From Glomus cerebriforme (Eukaryota > Glomeromycota > Glomeromycetes > Glomerales > Glomeraceae), in contig QKYT01000149.1 of the NCBI GenBank assembly GCA_003550305.1, forward strand, positions 3,468 to 56,646: DNA of 53,179 nucleotides. Direction: 5' to 3'. How positions within the stretch are numbered: the first letter of the stretch is position 1; every line of letters starts with the position of its first letter. Made by a program: the position numbers and the translations under genes. Shown piece after piece: positions 35,140 to 44,676 of the stretch. The notes beneath the pieces were generated by a model. It ran no database searches. It saw nothing but the letters and a program-made list of their open reading frames with translations, and had not been told where the DNA came from.

Positions 35140-35874
35140 CTTGAATTTTGGATGCAATCAAAAGATCCAGATAAAAATAAAGATACACTAACATAATTAT
35201 ACAATTGCAGTTTCCTTCAAACAACCCCTGAAAACCATACAAAGCAATTTTGGAATGCATTTCAAGATGCACTAGATAGTAATATTCGTGGAATTGATAG
35301 TAAAAGAAGAATATTATCCATTATTGCTAATAAGTTTTCATATGAAACAATAAAACATAATTTATCAGTTAGTATCAAAAATTTACAAAAATTATGAAAA
35401 AAAATTTCTAATAAATTATATAATACCTGTAATTATTAGATTTCCAATTATTTAATTACTGAAGCACACTATTATGCACGTATTAATAGTTTAGGAGATG
35501 TTCAAATGGAAAAACCCAAATTTACTTCTCAACAACTATCATCTGAAAAAAAGAAACAAATTGAAAATTTTTTTCAGAATAAAGCAAACGTTATAATGAG
35601 TTCTTATAAAACAGATAGTGCTAGTGGATTACCTGTATATTACCTAAAAAATACCAAAAAGATTTTATGGGAACAGTTCCATGAGGAATATCCTGATGGA
35701 CTTAAAAGAACTGCATTTTATAGATATTTACAAGGAAACCAATATATTTATAAAGAGGATTTGGGAGGTCTCTNTTCAATCTNTAATATATATGGTTANG
35801 AATCATTTGATGAGCTTNNNAAATTAATACAATGTCATATTCTAAACTTGAATTTACAGGNAAATATTAATTGA
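35140..35874 (+). pseudogene. Middle part of the transposase-like gene
   Basis: Reads LEFWMQSKDPDKNKDTLT, then after a stop KQFWNAFQDALDSNIRGIDS, KRRILSIIANKFSYETIKHN, and an open 122-codon piece with KPKFTSQQLSSEKKKQIENF and FHEEYPDGLKRTAFYRYLQG. The last segment looks like a helix-turn-helix. Several in-frame stops lie between 35200 and 35500, so the gene is dead. Seven N bases lie near 35770-35860. Confidence 0.55.
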
Positions 35875-35959
35875 TTAATTGATATTACCTTAATTAAANC
35901 NNATCAATTAACATTTTTTTAAATCAATTAGAATCAACTATTAAATGAATGTGATAATC

Positions 35960-36776
35960 TACAAAGATATTTGAAAAAAGATTATGAGAATAAACTAAAA
36001 ATTGATTCATTTGGTTATACATAACACAATGCATGCATAAATCATTGCATGTTATATGCTTTTGGAGTTTGTTTGCAATTACATACCAAAATTTGTGATC
36101 ATTGTGGAAGTTTTTTTCGCCTATTTAAACAAATCCAAGAACACATACCATCCAATTTTCATGCTGAATTAGAAAAGTTAAAAGGGTATTTGTTGTATTA
36201 TTTAGCACATCAAATGCGGAAGGTTTATTTAAATGCATAGTTTAATGCACATTTAGGTAAAATTGATGAAAAAGGTACTGTGATAGTTATTGACTATAAA
36301 ATGAAAATCCTTCCCAAAAGTGCACGAGAAACAAAACAAGATTTTTTTGGAAAAAANGNATGGANACTGCATTNAGCATTAGTATATACTCATTCACAAG
36401 AAGGTATGAACTTACAGATTCATGCTTTTGACCATTGGTCCAATGATACCTACCAAGACTCTTGGTTCACTACGTCCTCATTATATGCGGTGATAATAGA
36501 ACTAAATCCTAAACCAGAGTGGATTACTTTTATCTCAGATAACGGATCACATTATCACAATGCGGATTTAATGATAATAATGAGAAGATGGAAGGAATAG
36601 TATAATGTTGATGTTAGAAAATGGACATTTCTTGAGGCTGGTGAAGCAAAGATGTCAATTAATTCTCATCATGCTCAAGTTAAAATCAATTTTTAGTTCA
36701 CATTTTTTAATCAATTTACCTTTATTATTATATTAACATATTGAAAATGTTGTAGATATCACATGCAATCAAACGC
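35960..36776 (+). pseudogene. DDE-type catalytic region of the transposase-like gene
   Basis: Continues with LQRYLKKDYENKLKIDSFGY, HNACINHCMLYAFG, a CDHCGSFFRLFKQIQEHIP zinc-finger-like pair, then VIVIDYKMKILPKSARETKQ, HAFDHWSNDTYQDSWF, FISDNGSHYHNADLMII and LEAGEAKMSINSHHAQ. The spaced acids in VIDYK, SDNG and LEAGEAK match the D-D-E order of RNase H-fold transposases. After HHAQ a 77-nt intron (GT at 36679, TTGTAG at 36755) joins to ISHAIKR before the gap. Stops replace residues after YLNA and RWKE. I know this family from glomeromycotan genomes but have no name for it. Confidence 0.65.
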
Positions 36777-37726
36777 NNNNNNNNNNNNNNNNNNNNNNNN
36801 NNNNNNNNNNNNNNNNNNNNNNNNNNNNNNNNNNNNNNNNNNNNNNNNNNNNNNNNNNNNNNNNNNNNNNNNNNNNNNNNNNNNNNNNNNNNNNNNNNNN
36901 NNNNNNNNNNNNNNNNNNNNNNNNNNNNNNNNNNNNNNNNNNNNNNNNNNNNNNNNNNNNNNNNNNNNNNNNNNNNNNNNNNNNNNNNNNNNNNNNNNNN
37001 NNNNNNNNNNNNNNNNNNNNNNNNNNNNNNNNNNNNNNNNNNNNNNNNNNNNNNNNNNNNNNNNNNNNNNNNNNNNNNNNNNNNNNNNNNNNNNNNNNNN
37101 NNNNNNNNNNNNNNNNNNNNNNNNNNNNNNNNNNNNNNNNNNNNNNNNNNNNNNNNNNNNNNNNNNNNNNNNNNNNNNNNNNNNNNNNNNNNNNNNNNNN
37201 NNNNNNNNNNNNNNNNNNNNNNNNNNNNNNNNNNNNNNNNNNNNNNNNNNNNNNNNNNNNNNNNNNNNNNNNNNNNNNNNNNNNNNNNNNNNNNNNNNNN
37301 NNNNNNNNNNNNNNNNNNNNNNNNNNNNNNNNNNNNNNNNNNNNNNNNNNNNNNNNNNNNNNNNNNNNNNNNNNNNNNNNNNNNNNNNNNNNNNNNNNNN
37401 NNNNNNNNNNNNNNNNNNNNNNNNNNNNNNNNNNNNNNNNNNNNNNNNNNNNNNNNNNNNNNNNNNNNNNNNNNNNNNNNNNNNNNNNNNNNNNNNNNNN
37501 NNNNNNNNNNNNNNNNNNNNNNNNNNNNNNNNNNNNNNNNNNNNNNNNNNNNNNNNNNNNNNNNNNNNNNNNNNNNNNNNNNNNNNNNNNNNNNNNNNNN
37601 NNNNNNNNNNNNNNNNNNNNNNNNNNNNNNNNNNNNNNNNNNNNNNNNNNNNNNNNNNNNNNNNNNNNNNNNNNNNNNNNNNNNNNNNNNNNNNNNNNNN
37701 NNNNNNNNNNNNNNNNNNNNNNNNNN
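36777..37726. other. Assembly gap
   Basis: 950 unknown bases inside the transposase-like gene. Open frames spanning it are artefacts. The true length is unknown. Confidence 0.99.
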
Positions 37727-38610
37727 AAGGTGAATATGCTGGCTACATTTGCGCACGTTCTATTCCAAATATTGGCAAATGGAATTATTTTTTACCAGAA
37801 AAATTACAAAAATTACAAAAAAAAGAAATACAAAAACCAGATTCCCAAGTTTCTCAGCACATAGTTTCTCAAACTTCCTGGATTATCCCATTACCAAATA
37901 AGTCAGATATTGAACTGTTGTCATTAATATTACTATATGGCACCATTTTAAGCTAATATATTACTTCTAGGAATTTTTCCTAATCGTCTAAATATAGATC
38001 AACTAAGAAACCAGCTGTCAAATCTGAAAATAAGCCATGAAAATATAAACAATAGATGTGAATTAGTATCTTTGTTAAAAGATGCTTTATCACAGTAAAT
38101 GGAAAATACAGGTATAGTTTGATTTTAAATAGAGGATTATGCTAGATCCTTAAGCTAATTATAATATTATCAAAAAAAATCAAATACTATCCACTGATAT
38201 ATTGGATTCAAATGAAGAAATAAGGTAAGATTAGATATCAGATATATGTCCTTTTGTAAGAATTACAATTAACCTACTATAAAACTAAAGTGTATATCAG
38301 GAATTTCTGCTCATGTTAGGTTGGGCACTAAAGGAAAATCAGAAATTTGGAAAAAAGGGAGGTGGTAAAAGAATTAGTAAACACATTATAGCACTTCTGG
38401 AGGGATACTTTTTAGCAGGAAATTTAGATAAAAGTGATAGATATAGTGCACAGGAAATGTGGAATAAACTTACAAAATTAGTGAAGAAAGGTAATTTATA
38501 AGAAATGACATTCTGAAAGTATTAACTATTCAAAATTGGATAGCCAGATATGCCGCTCAACATAAATAAAATATGGCACAACGAGCTAGACAGTTTGTAA
38601 ATCATAGAAA
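37727..38610 (+). pseudogene. C-terminal part of the transposase-like gene
   Basis: GEYAGYICARSIPNIGKWNY, a Q/K-rich linker, FPNRLNIDQLRNQLSNLKIS, then LKENQKFGKKGGGKRISKHI, ALLEGYFLAGNLDKSDRYSA, QEMWNKLTKLVKKGNL and, after a shift, LTIQNWIARYAAQHK. The GGGKR...LLEGYF...SAQEM...I.NWI..Y pattern looks like a compact DNA-binding helical domain that ends this family. Frameshifts and stops confirm decay. Confidence 0.55.
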
Positions 38611-38639
38611 TAAATAATTTTAGTATCTTTTTTTGTGTT

Positions 38640-39016
38640 TTTTTTATTGTTTATAACTTTAAAAAATATTTACTGGCATATAAATAATAATATTTTAATA
38701 AAAAATATCAATTTTGTGGTTGGTACACTTCTTGTAATTGAGTAAATATAGCGTTTTTAAGGGCTGGAATCTAGCGTCGCTAAAGAAAAAATTTTTTAAC
38801 TAATCATACAATATAAAAATTATTGATGAATCTGAATTCCTCCAGTTTTAAGCAATTGGTTACACTATTTTTAGCGAGATTGGAATACAAATTTGGCTAG
38901 TTATTTTTTAGGCAAAATCACCAATTTGTATAATATCGTAACCTTAAATGGTAAGGATATGTTGATCAAACTTGTGAAATTAATATACAATAATGCAAAA
39001 TTTGTCAATCAATGTA
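38640..39016. other. 3' flank, no gene seen
   Basis: AT-rich, with a short GC-richer word patch GGGCTGGAATCTAGCGTCGC at about 38761-38780. No terminal repeat of the transposase-like element could be paired with the left flank. Confidence 0.4.
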
Positions 39017-39202
39017 CAGTCATCCTCCTCTATAAGCACCTTCTGTTTAGTCACACCTCCCTTATAAGCACATTTATGCTTGGCCCAAGTTACTAATAAT
39101 ATTATTAAAAAAACCTTCTCTATAGTCACATCATATAGGTTTTTTATAATCACACCTTTTTTTTTCAGTTCCAGGAGGTGTGATTATATAGGGGGATAAC
39201 TG
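39017..39202. mobile_element. 186-bp MITE of Tc1/mariner/pogo type
   Basis: TA on both sides (39015-39016, 39203-39204). The left end CAGTCATCCTCCTCTATAA and the reverse complement of the right end CAGTTATCCCCCTATATAA are a clear TIR pair (16 of 19 identical), and both continue into AGTCACACC/AATCACACC subterminal words. No ORF. Strongly supported as a non-autonomous element. Confidence 0.85.
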
Positions 39203-39329
39203 TATTTCAGAATATTATTCTGTAACACTAAAAAAAAAATTCTGGGCAAATAAGCTCAAAAGTCATTTAAGGGATAATTAATTTGCAAAAATAATTTCCC
39301 AAAATGTATTAGTAATTTTTACTGGTTCG

Positions 39330-39884
39330 GTGTCAGCGTCGTATGTAAATACAAATAACTAACTAAGAAAAACCTAAAGTGATCTATTCAGATGTACAGG
39401 GAATCCAGAAATAAGTGTATGTTTTATATGTTTATATGTGAGGATAAATGTAAATCAAATTAATTGGCAAAGGTTTAAACACACAGTTTGATACAAGTTT
39501 ACAATAATTTCACAATACAAATCGATACATAATCGATTCATACAAGTAACAGAGAGACGTGAAGGTAAAGTGTATATTTAACTTTAGACTTTATTATTGA
39601 GTTAATAGCTAAACTATCTAACTTTATCCAAAACTACTGGAAAAGACTCTGAGCTAACTAAGTCTAAAACTCAGTGCTTTTATATAAAAATAAATGTAAA
39701 GAAAATAAAATAGATAATACAAATATAATAAATAAACTAAATATAATAAGTATAATAAATATAATATATAAAATAAATAAAATAAATTAAATAGATTAAA
39801 TAAATTTAATAGGTAATACCATTTTCACCTTTTTTATCTGATGATCATTTACTGCGCCACAGGATAAGAAATCACATGGTAATA
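39330..39884 (-). mobile_element. 3' LTR of the Ty3/gypsy element
   Basis: Read on the minus strand it follows a polypurine tract AAGAGGAGGAAAA (39885-39897) and starts TATTACCATGTGATTTC (a TG start mutated to TA is likely). It has a TATATAAAAG promoter motif at about 39679-39688 and an AATAAA signal at 39590-39595. It ends near GACACCGAACCAGT. Both ends are approximate. The 5' LTR is absent from the window. Confidence 0.6.
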
Positions 39885-40090
39885 TTTTCCTCCTCTTAAA
39901 ATCGAGCTCCTGTGAAATTTATTGCAAGTATTTGTCACAGTTCAAAGGATTTAAGATTTCTTATTTTTTTAAAGATCAAATTTTTGGTACGAAAGATTTG
40001 TTCGATTCCATAAACATCAAAAATAAAATAAGTATTTGTTATTCTTTAGGAATAATAAGAAGTCATTTGAGATTTTATTAGTTGTTTCTT

Positions 40091-40303
40091 TCAATGAGAG
40101 CGAGTATCATGTTCAATTAATTTTCCTAAATAATAAGCAGTATATAAAACTTGGTGATGTTGCTTCAACCTTGCAAATCGTTGAAGTTGTTGATATAAAT
40201 GTTCAAACTTTGCTTGACGTTTATCCAATTGGTGTTCTGGAATTTCAGGAAGAGTTATTACGAAGGGTTCTAATTCAGCAAGTTTAGCAAGTATTTTATC
40301 CAT
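40091..40303 (-). pseudogene. Ty3/gypsy C-terminal extension
   Basis: 70 open codons: MDKILAKLAELEPFVITLPE, then HQLDKRQAKFEHLYQQLQRF and KQHHQVLYTAYYLGKLIE. A helical, charged tail downstream of the integrase C-terminal domain, in a different frame from it. Such tails occur after the integrase in some fungal gypsy elements. The function is unknown. Confidence 0.5.
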
Positions 40304-40353
40304 TTCAAAAATTTTGGAAAAAGTATTAAATTTTTTGCGGACAGGTAGGCTAT

Positions 40354-41579
40354 TTATATATTTTCTTCTGGATTATNAATAAAAATTGTTNGTTCCCANA
40401 TGGTTTGTCGATCATGATAAGNTTTTAATAATTTAATATTAATTGGTGTAGCCAATACTTTTCCATCTAAGGTACGTAATTTGTAAACTCCATTTGGTAA
40501 AATATTATGAATATAGAATGGTCCTTTCCATTTTGGNTTTAATTTNCCNGACCATTGCTTATCTTTGGCNGCATCATACATCAAGACTTTATCACCAATT
40601 GCGAATTGTGTTTCATATGTAATTTGCTGATCATGCAAATCTTTCTGCTTTTGTTGAACTTTTTGAATTTGCTTTCAAGTTTGTTCTCTAATAAAAGGTA
40701 ATTTTTCTATTAATTGATTTAGACAATCTAAAATAGTGATTTCCTCATTTCTTTATAATCTATGGGTAATCGAGCTTCTCTTCCATATGTTAAATAAAAT
40801 GGTGTTAACTTTGTAGTGGATTGTTGCGCAGTTCTATAAGCAAAAAGTACAGAAGCAATATGTTGATCCTAATCCTGCACATTTGTTACAATTTTTGCCA
40901 AGAATTCACAAAGTATTCTATTAAAACGTTCTACAAGACCATTTGTTTGTGGATGATAAGGAGTTGAAAATAATAACATATTGAAAATTTTTGGAGTAAT
41001 TCATCCACAAGTTGATTTCTAAAATGAGTTTCTCGATCTGATAAAATTATTTCTGGACAACCATGTCGACAAATAATTTCTTCATAAATAAATTATGCAA
41101 CTGTAACAGCAGAGGCTTCATGTAAAGATTTTGCTTCAGGCCATTTAGTGAGATAATCCGTAGTAACAACAATATATCTATTATGGTGTAAAGTTAAAGG
41201 TAAAAGTCCTACTATATCTATTCCAATACGTTGAAAAGGGTGAACTACTTCAAGAGGATGTAAAGGTTCCTTAGTTTTCTGCTTTCCTCTTCGTTGACAA
41301 GTATCACATGTTTTAACATATTGACAAATATCCTCATACATTTGTGGCCAATAATAAAGATGTCTGATTTTATTGAACTCTTTCTGTTTCAAAATGTCTT
41401 CCAGTGGGATGATTGTGTATTAAAAATAAAATTGCTTCTAATTCATGTTTTTGAAGTACTTTTAATAAATTTGTTGGTTGATGTTTATCCTTTTTGAATA
41501 AAATGTTTTCTTTAATTTTGAAATGTTTTGATTGAATTTTAAGATGTTTTTGCTCTTTTGGAGTAAGATTATTTGGCAT
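40354..41579 (-). pseudogene. Ty3/gypsy integrase, broken
   Basis: In order: PNNLTPKEQKHLKIQSKHFK, an HHCC zinc domain (HNHPTGRHF ... CDTCQRRG) split by a frameshift, the core with IGIDIVGLLP (first D), LSDRETHFRN (second D) and YHPQTNGLVERFNR (catalytic E), VLFAYRTAQQSTTKLTPFYL, then FAIGDKVLMYD and the GPY/F-type motif KWKGPFYI. Two tryptophan codons have become stops (VQD-stop-DQHI; EQT-stop-KQIQ), and at least two more frameshifts occur, so it is inactive. It inserts retroelement cDNA in intact relatives. Confidence 0.9.
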
Positions 41580-41879
41580 TTGTTATGTTGTTAAATAAAA
41601 TTTCAAGTTTTGGTAATGTTGTAATTCCATATTTGCAAGTTGTCTGTCATACTGCAGGAACTTTTCGCTTTCATTTACAATATGTTTCTTTAAGTTGATT
41701 AATTATAAGTTATTGAGAAGAAAGAAATCTTTTTTGACTTGGTTTAAGTTGTTCTTGGGAAAAATCATAAGGAATATGATTACTAGGTTCTCCTTACATT
41801 TCAAGTTGATATTCATGTTCAATTTTTCGTAATTGCTTAGTTTGATAAGAAAAGAAATCTTCCTTTTACTTTCCTAAGC

Positions 41880-42384
41880 TCTTCTGACTTTATTGTTATA
41901 TTAATTTAGGTTCTTCCCAAAAGACTTCATTGACTAAATAATTAGGATTCATGTCAGGATGAATTTGTCCAAGTTTAAGTCCAAAAATACAATTATGTAC
42001 TAAGGTATTATAAGATAGATTGCGTTTACAGAAGGTACAATAAGTATGAATGTGATAATTTTCTATATCACAAGAAAAATCACAGCAAGAACCTCCTCTG
42101 GTAATAGGTTGATTAGCAATTACTTGCTTTACTTTAATAATTTCTTGGTATAAAGCTTTTACTTCTTCCTCAGTGTAATTATAAGTGGTAGTCCAAGTAT
42201 TCCAGAGATTACTAACTTCAGATTCAATTTCACTTCGAGGTATACTCCAAGAGTTATGTTCAATGTCTTCATTTTTCCATTTCTGAAATTCTTCCTGCTA
42301 ACTAGTTTCAGATTCAGATTTATTCCATGCTTGCTCACGAATAGGGTCAAAATTCTCATCATATTCCTGAAAATCTGCTATAAA
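41880..42384 (-). pseudogene. Insert between RNase H and integrase with Cys/His cluster
   Basis: Reads DFQEYDENFDPIREQAWNKS, QEEFQKWKNEDIEHNSWSIP, TEEEVKALYQEIIKVKQVIA, then CCDFSCDIENYHIHTYCTFC, KRNLSYNTLVHNCIFGLKLG and QIHPDMNPNYLVNEVFWEEP. Seven cysteines and three histidines in about 40 residues suggest a zinc-binding module. This is not part of the usual gypsy domain order and is nearly open here (one internal stop). The role is unknown. It may be a family-specific domain. Confidence 0.6.
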
Positions 42385-43019
42385 AACTTTGTTTCCTCAT
42401 TAAGACGTGATAATACATCTGCATTGCCATATTTTCATCTAGCATGATGAATAATTTTGAAATTGTAAGGTTGTAAACAAAGAATCCATCTAGCATATTT
42501 TCCTTTTAATGGTATTTTATTTTGTAACCATTGTAGAGTAGAGTGATCAGTAATAAGTGTAAATTCTTAGGAACCAAGGTAATGATGAAAGTGTTCAATG
42601 GCCCAAATAATTGCTAAACACTCAAGTTCAGTGGTAGCATAATTTTGCTCAGCTTTGAAAAGACTTCTACTGGCATAAGCAATAAGTTGTTCAATTCCTT
42701 GCTCATCCTTTTGTTATAATACTGCACCTAATCCTTTTTCAAAAGCATCAGTATAAAGTACAAATGGTTTGGTGAAGTCAGGATACTTAATAACAGGAAC
42801 AGAGATTAAATAATTTTTCAAAGTTTCAAATGCATGTGCTTGTTCAACATCCCAGATAAATAGTTGATCCTTTTGCAATAATTGGTTAAGAGATTTAGCC
42901 TTCTTAGAAAAATCTTTAATAAATTTTCTATAATAAGAACAAAGACCTAAAAATCCTCGTACTTGACGTACACTTTCTGGTTGAGGAAAATTTTTAACAA
43001 CATCTAATTTACTTGTATC
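42385..43019 (-). pseudogene. Ty3/gypsy reverse transcriptase end and RNase H, broken
   Basis: From the high-coordinate end: LDVVKNFPQPESVRQVRGFL, GLCSYYRKFIKDFS (the RT thumb hallmark), VIKYPDFTKPFVLYTDAFEK, GLGAVL-stop, [57 protein letters not shown] and YGNADVLSRLNEET. RNase H acids (TDA, ELE, TDH) are present. Stops occur at least at three places. The polymerase YxDD part is missing because a TIR element begins at 43022, so the element is 5'-truncated at that point. Confidence 0.9.
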
Positions 43020-43021
43020 TA

Positions 43022-44674
43022 AGGTTGCTTGCTGAAACTAGGGGGTTTTGGTAGAATAGCGTATACGAAACTGCCGAAACTAGTTTCGCAAAATCACCTG
43101 AAATGCTGAAACTGCCAAAACTGTTTCAGCATTTCGGTGTAGTATATCATATGACATACATACAATTTTGGCATTTTGATAATCATTTGATTAATAATTA
43201 AAAAAAATTTTTTATTAAAAATTTTTTTTTTATATTTTTTTTCTCTTTTTTTTTAGATTATTAAACACTTAAATGTAAGTTGAAAGAGGGAGAGACTTTT
43301 TTTAATATTAAAGAAACGTTACTAACATTTCTTTCTCTATTTTTTTTAGGTTACCAGACTTCTTGGGTGGACTGAACTTGGAATGTAAGTTGGAAAGGGT
43401 GAATGATTCTTTTAATATTAAAAGAAACGTTACTAACGTTTCTTTCTCTATTTTTTTTAGGTTACCNGANTCCTTGGGCGGACTGGACTTGGAATGTAAG
43501 TTGGAAAGGGTGAATGATTCTTTTAATATTAAAAGAAACATTACTAATGTTTCTTTCTCTATTTTTTTTAGATTACCAGACTCCTTGGGCGGACTGGACT
43601 TGAAATGTAAGTTGGAAAGGGGGAATGTTTTTTTTAATATTTAAAAAAACGTTACTAACATTTCTTTCTCTATTTTTTTTAGGTTACTGGACTTCTTGGG
43701 CGGACTGAACTTGGAATGTAAGTTGGAAAGGGTGAATGATTCTTTTAATATTAAAAGAAATGTTACTAACGTTTCTTTCTCTATTTTTTTTAGGTTACCG
43801 GATTCCTTGGGCGGACTGGACTTGAAATGTAAGTTGGAAAGGGTGAATGATTCTTTTAATATTAAAAGAAACATTACTAATATTTCTTTCTCTATTTTTT
43901 TTAGGTTACCAGACTCCTTGGGCGGACTGGACTTGGAATGCAAGTTGGAAAGGGGGAATGTTTTTTTTAATATTTAAAAAAACGTTACTAACATTTCTTT
44001 CTCTATTTTTTTTAGATTACCAGACTCCTTGGGTGAACTGGACTTGGAATGTAAGTTGAAAAGGGGAAATGTTTCTTTTAATATTAAAAGAAACGTTACT
44101 AACGTTTCTTTCTCTATTTTTTTTAGGTTACCGGACTCCTTGGGTAAACTGGATTTGGAATGTAAGTTGGAAAGGGAAAATGTTTTTTTTAATATTAAAA
44201 GAAATGTTACTAATGTTTCTTTCTCTATTTTTTTAGGTTACCAAACTTCTTAGGCAAAATGGACTTGAAATGTAAGTTGAAAAGAGAGGGAGAGTTTTTT
44301 AATATTAAAGAAATGTTACTAACATTTCTTTCTTTATTTTTTTAGGTTGCCAAACCTTCTCNGACAAACTGAACTCAGAAATGAAGTTTACTTCAAAGAA
44401 ATGTAATCTTTTATTATAATATTAAATAAACATAAAAATTACAATAAATTATTCAATTACATATAAATTTATTGAATTATATGGCGAAACTATGCCGAAA
44501 CTCATATAAAATATTACTACTTGTTGTGCCAAAACTATGGATAAATTTATTATAAAGGTTTCACAAATTTTGGCAGTTTCGCAAGTTTTAGCAGTTTCGC
44601 AATTTCGCAGTTTTGACACTATATAAGAGTTTTAGCATTTCACGTTGGGCTAGATAGGTTTCGGCAAGTAACCT
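43022..44674 (+). mobile_element. TIR element carrying the intron-like array 1
   Basis: AGGTTGCTTGCTGAAAC at the left and AGGTTACTTGCCGAAAC (reverse complement of the right end) match at 15 of 17 bases and are flanked by TA on both sides. Subterminal GAAACTGCCRAAAC repeats lie inside both ends (43065-43130 and 44480-44640). A TA target fits Tc1/mariner-like insertion. No transposase is encoded. The interior is the tandem array. It sits at the truncated edge of the gypsy element, but the right flank does not continue the reverse transcriptase, so a rearrangement followed or accompanied insertion. Confidence 0.75.
43257..44346 (+). repeat. Array 1: eleven near-identical intron/exon-like units of about 111 bp
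   Basis: Ten donor sites lie at 43275, 43385, 43496, 43607, 43718, 43829, 43940 (GCAAGT), 44051, 44162 and 44272. The other nine read GTAAGTTG. Each 'intron' of 74-76 nt has TTAATATTAA-type sequence, an ACGTTACTAACGT-type core with the TACTAA branch motif, then TTTCTTTCTCTA, a run of seven or eight T and AG. The 35-nt 'exons' read close to GTTACCAGACTCCTTGGGCG plus GACTGGACTTGGAAT. Unit spacing is exactly 111 bp in the middle and 110 at both ends. Units 2-3-4 and 5-6-7 repeat as a 333-bp trimer. A 37-residue frame also runs through several units (LECKLERVNDSFNIKRN), but the spliced exon length of 35 would shift frames. Confidence 0.85.
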
Positions 44675-44676
44675 TA

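Noticed and set aside
36728..37956. Long ORFs on both strands spanning the N run
   Set aside because: They exist only because unknown bases cannot contain stops. Only the plus-strand ends outside the gap belong to the transposase-like gene.
43308..43943. Minus-strand frames through array 1 (repeats of LLILKESFTLSNLHSK)
   Set aside because: They are open because the unit length is divisible by three and the unit lacks stops. They read antisense to all the splice-type signals.
43257..44346. CRISPR array
   Set aside because: Regular spacing looked tempting, but the whole unit is repeated with no unique spacers, and the organism is a eukaryote.
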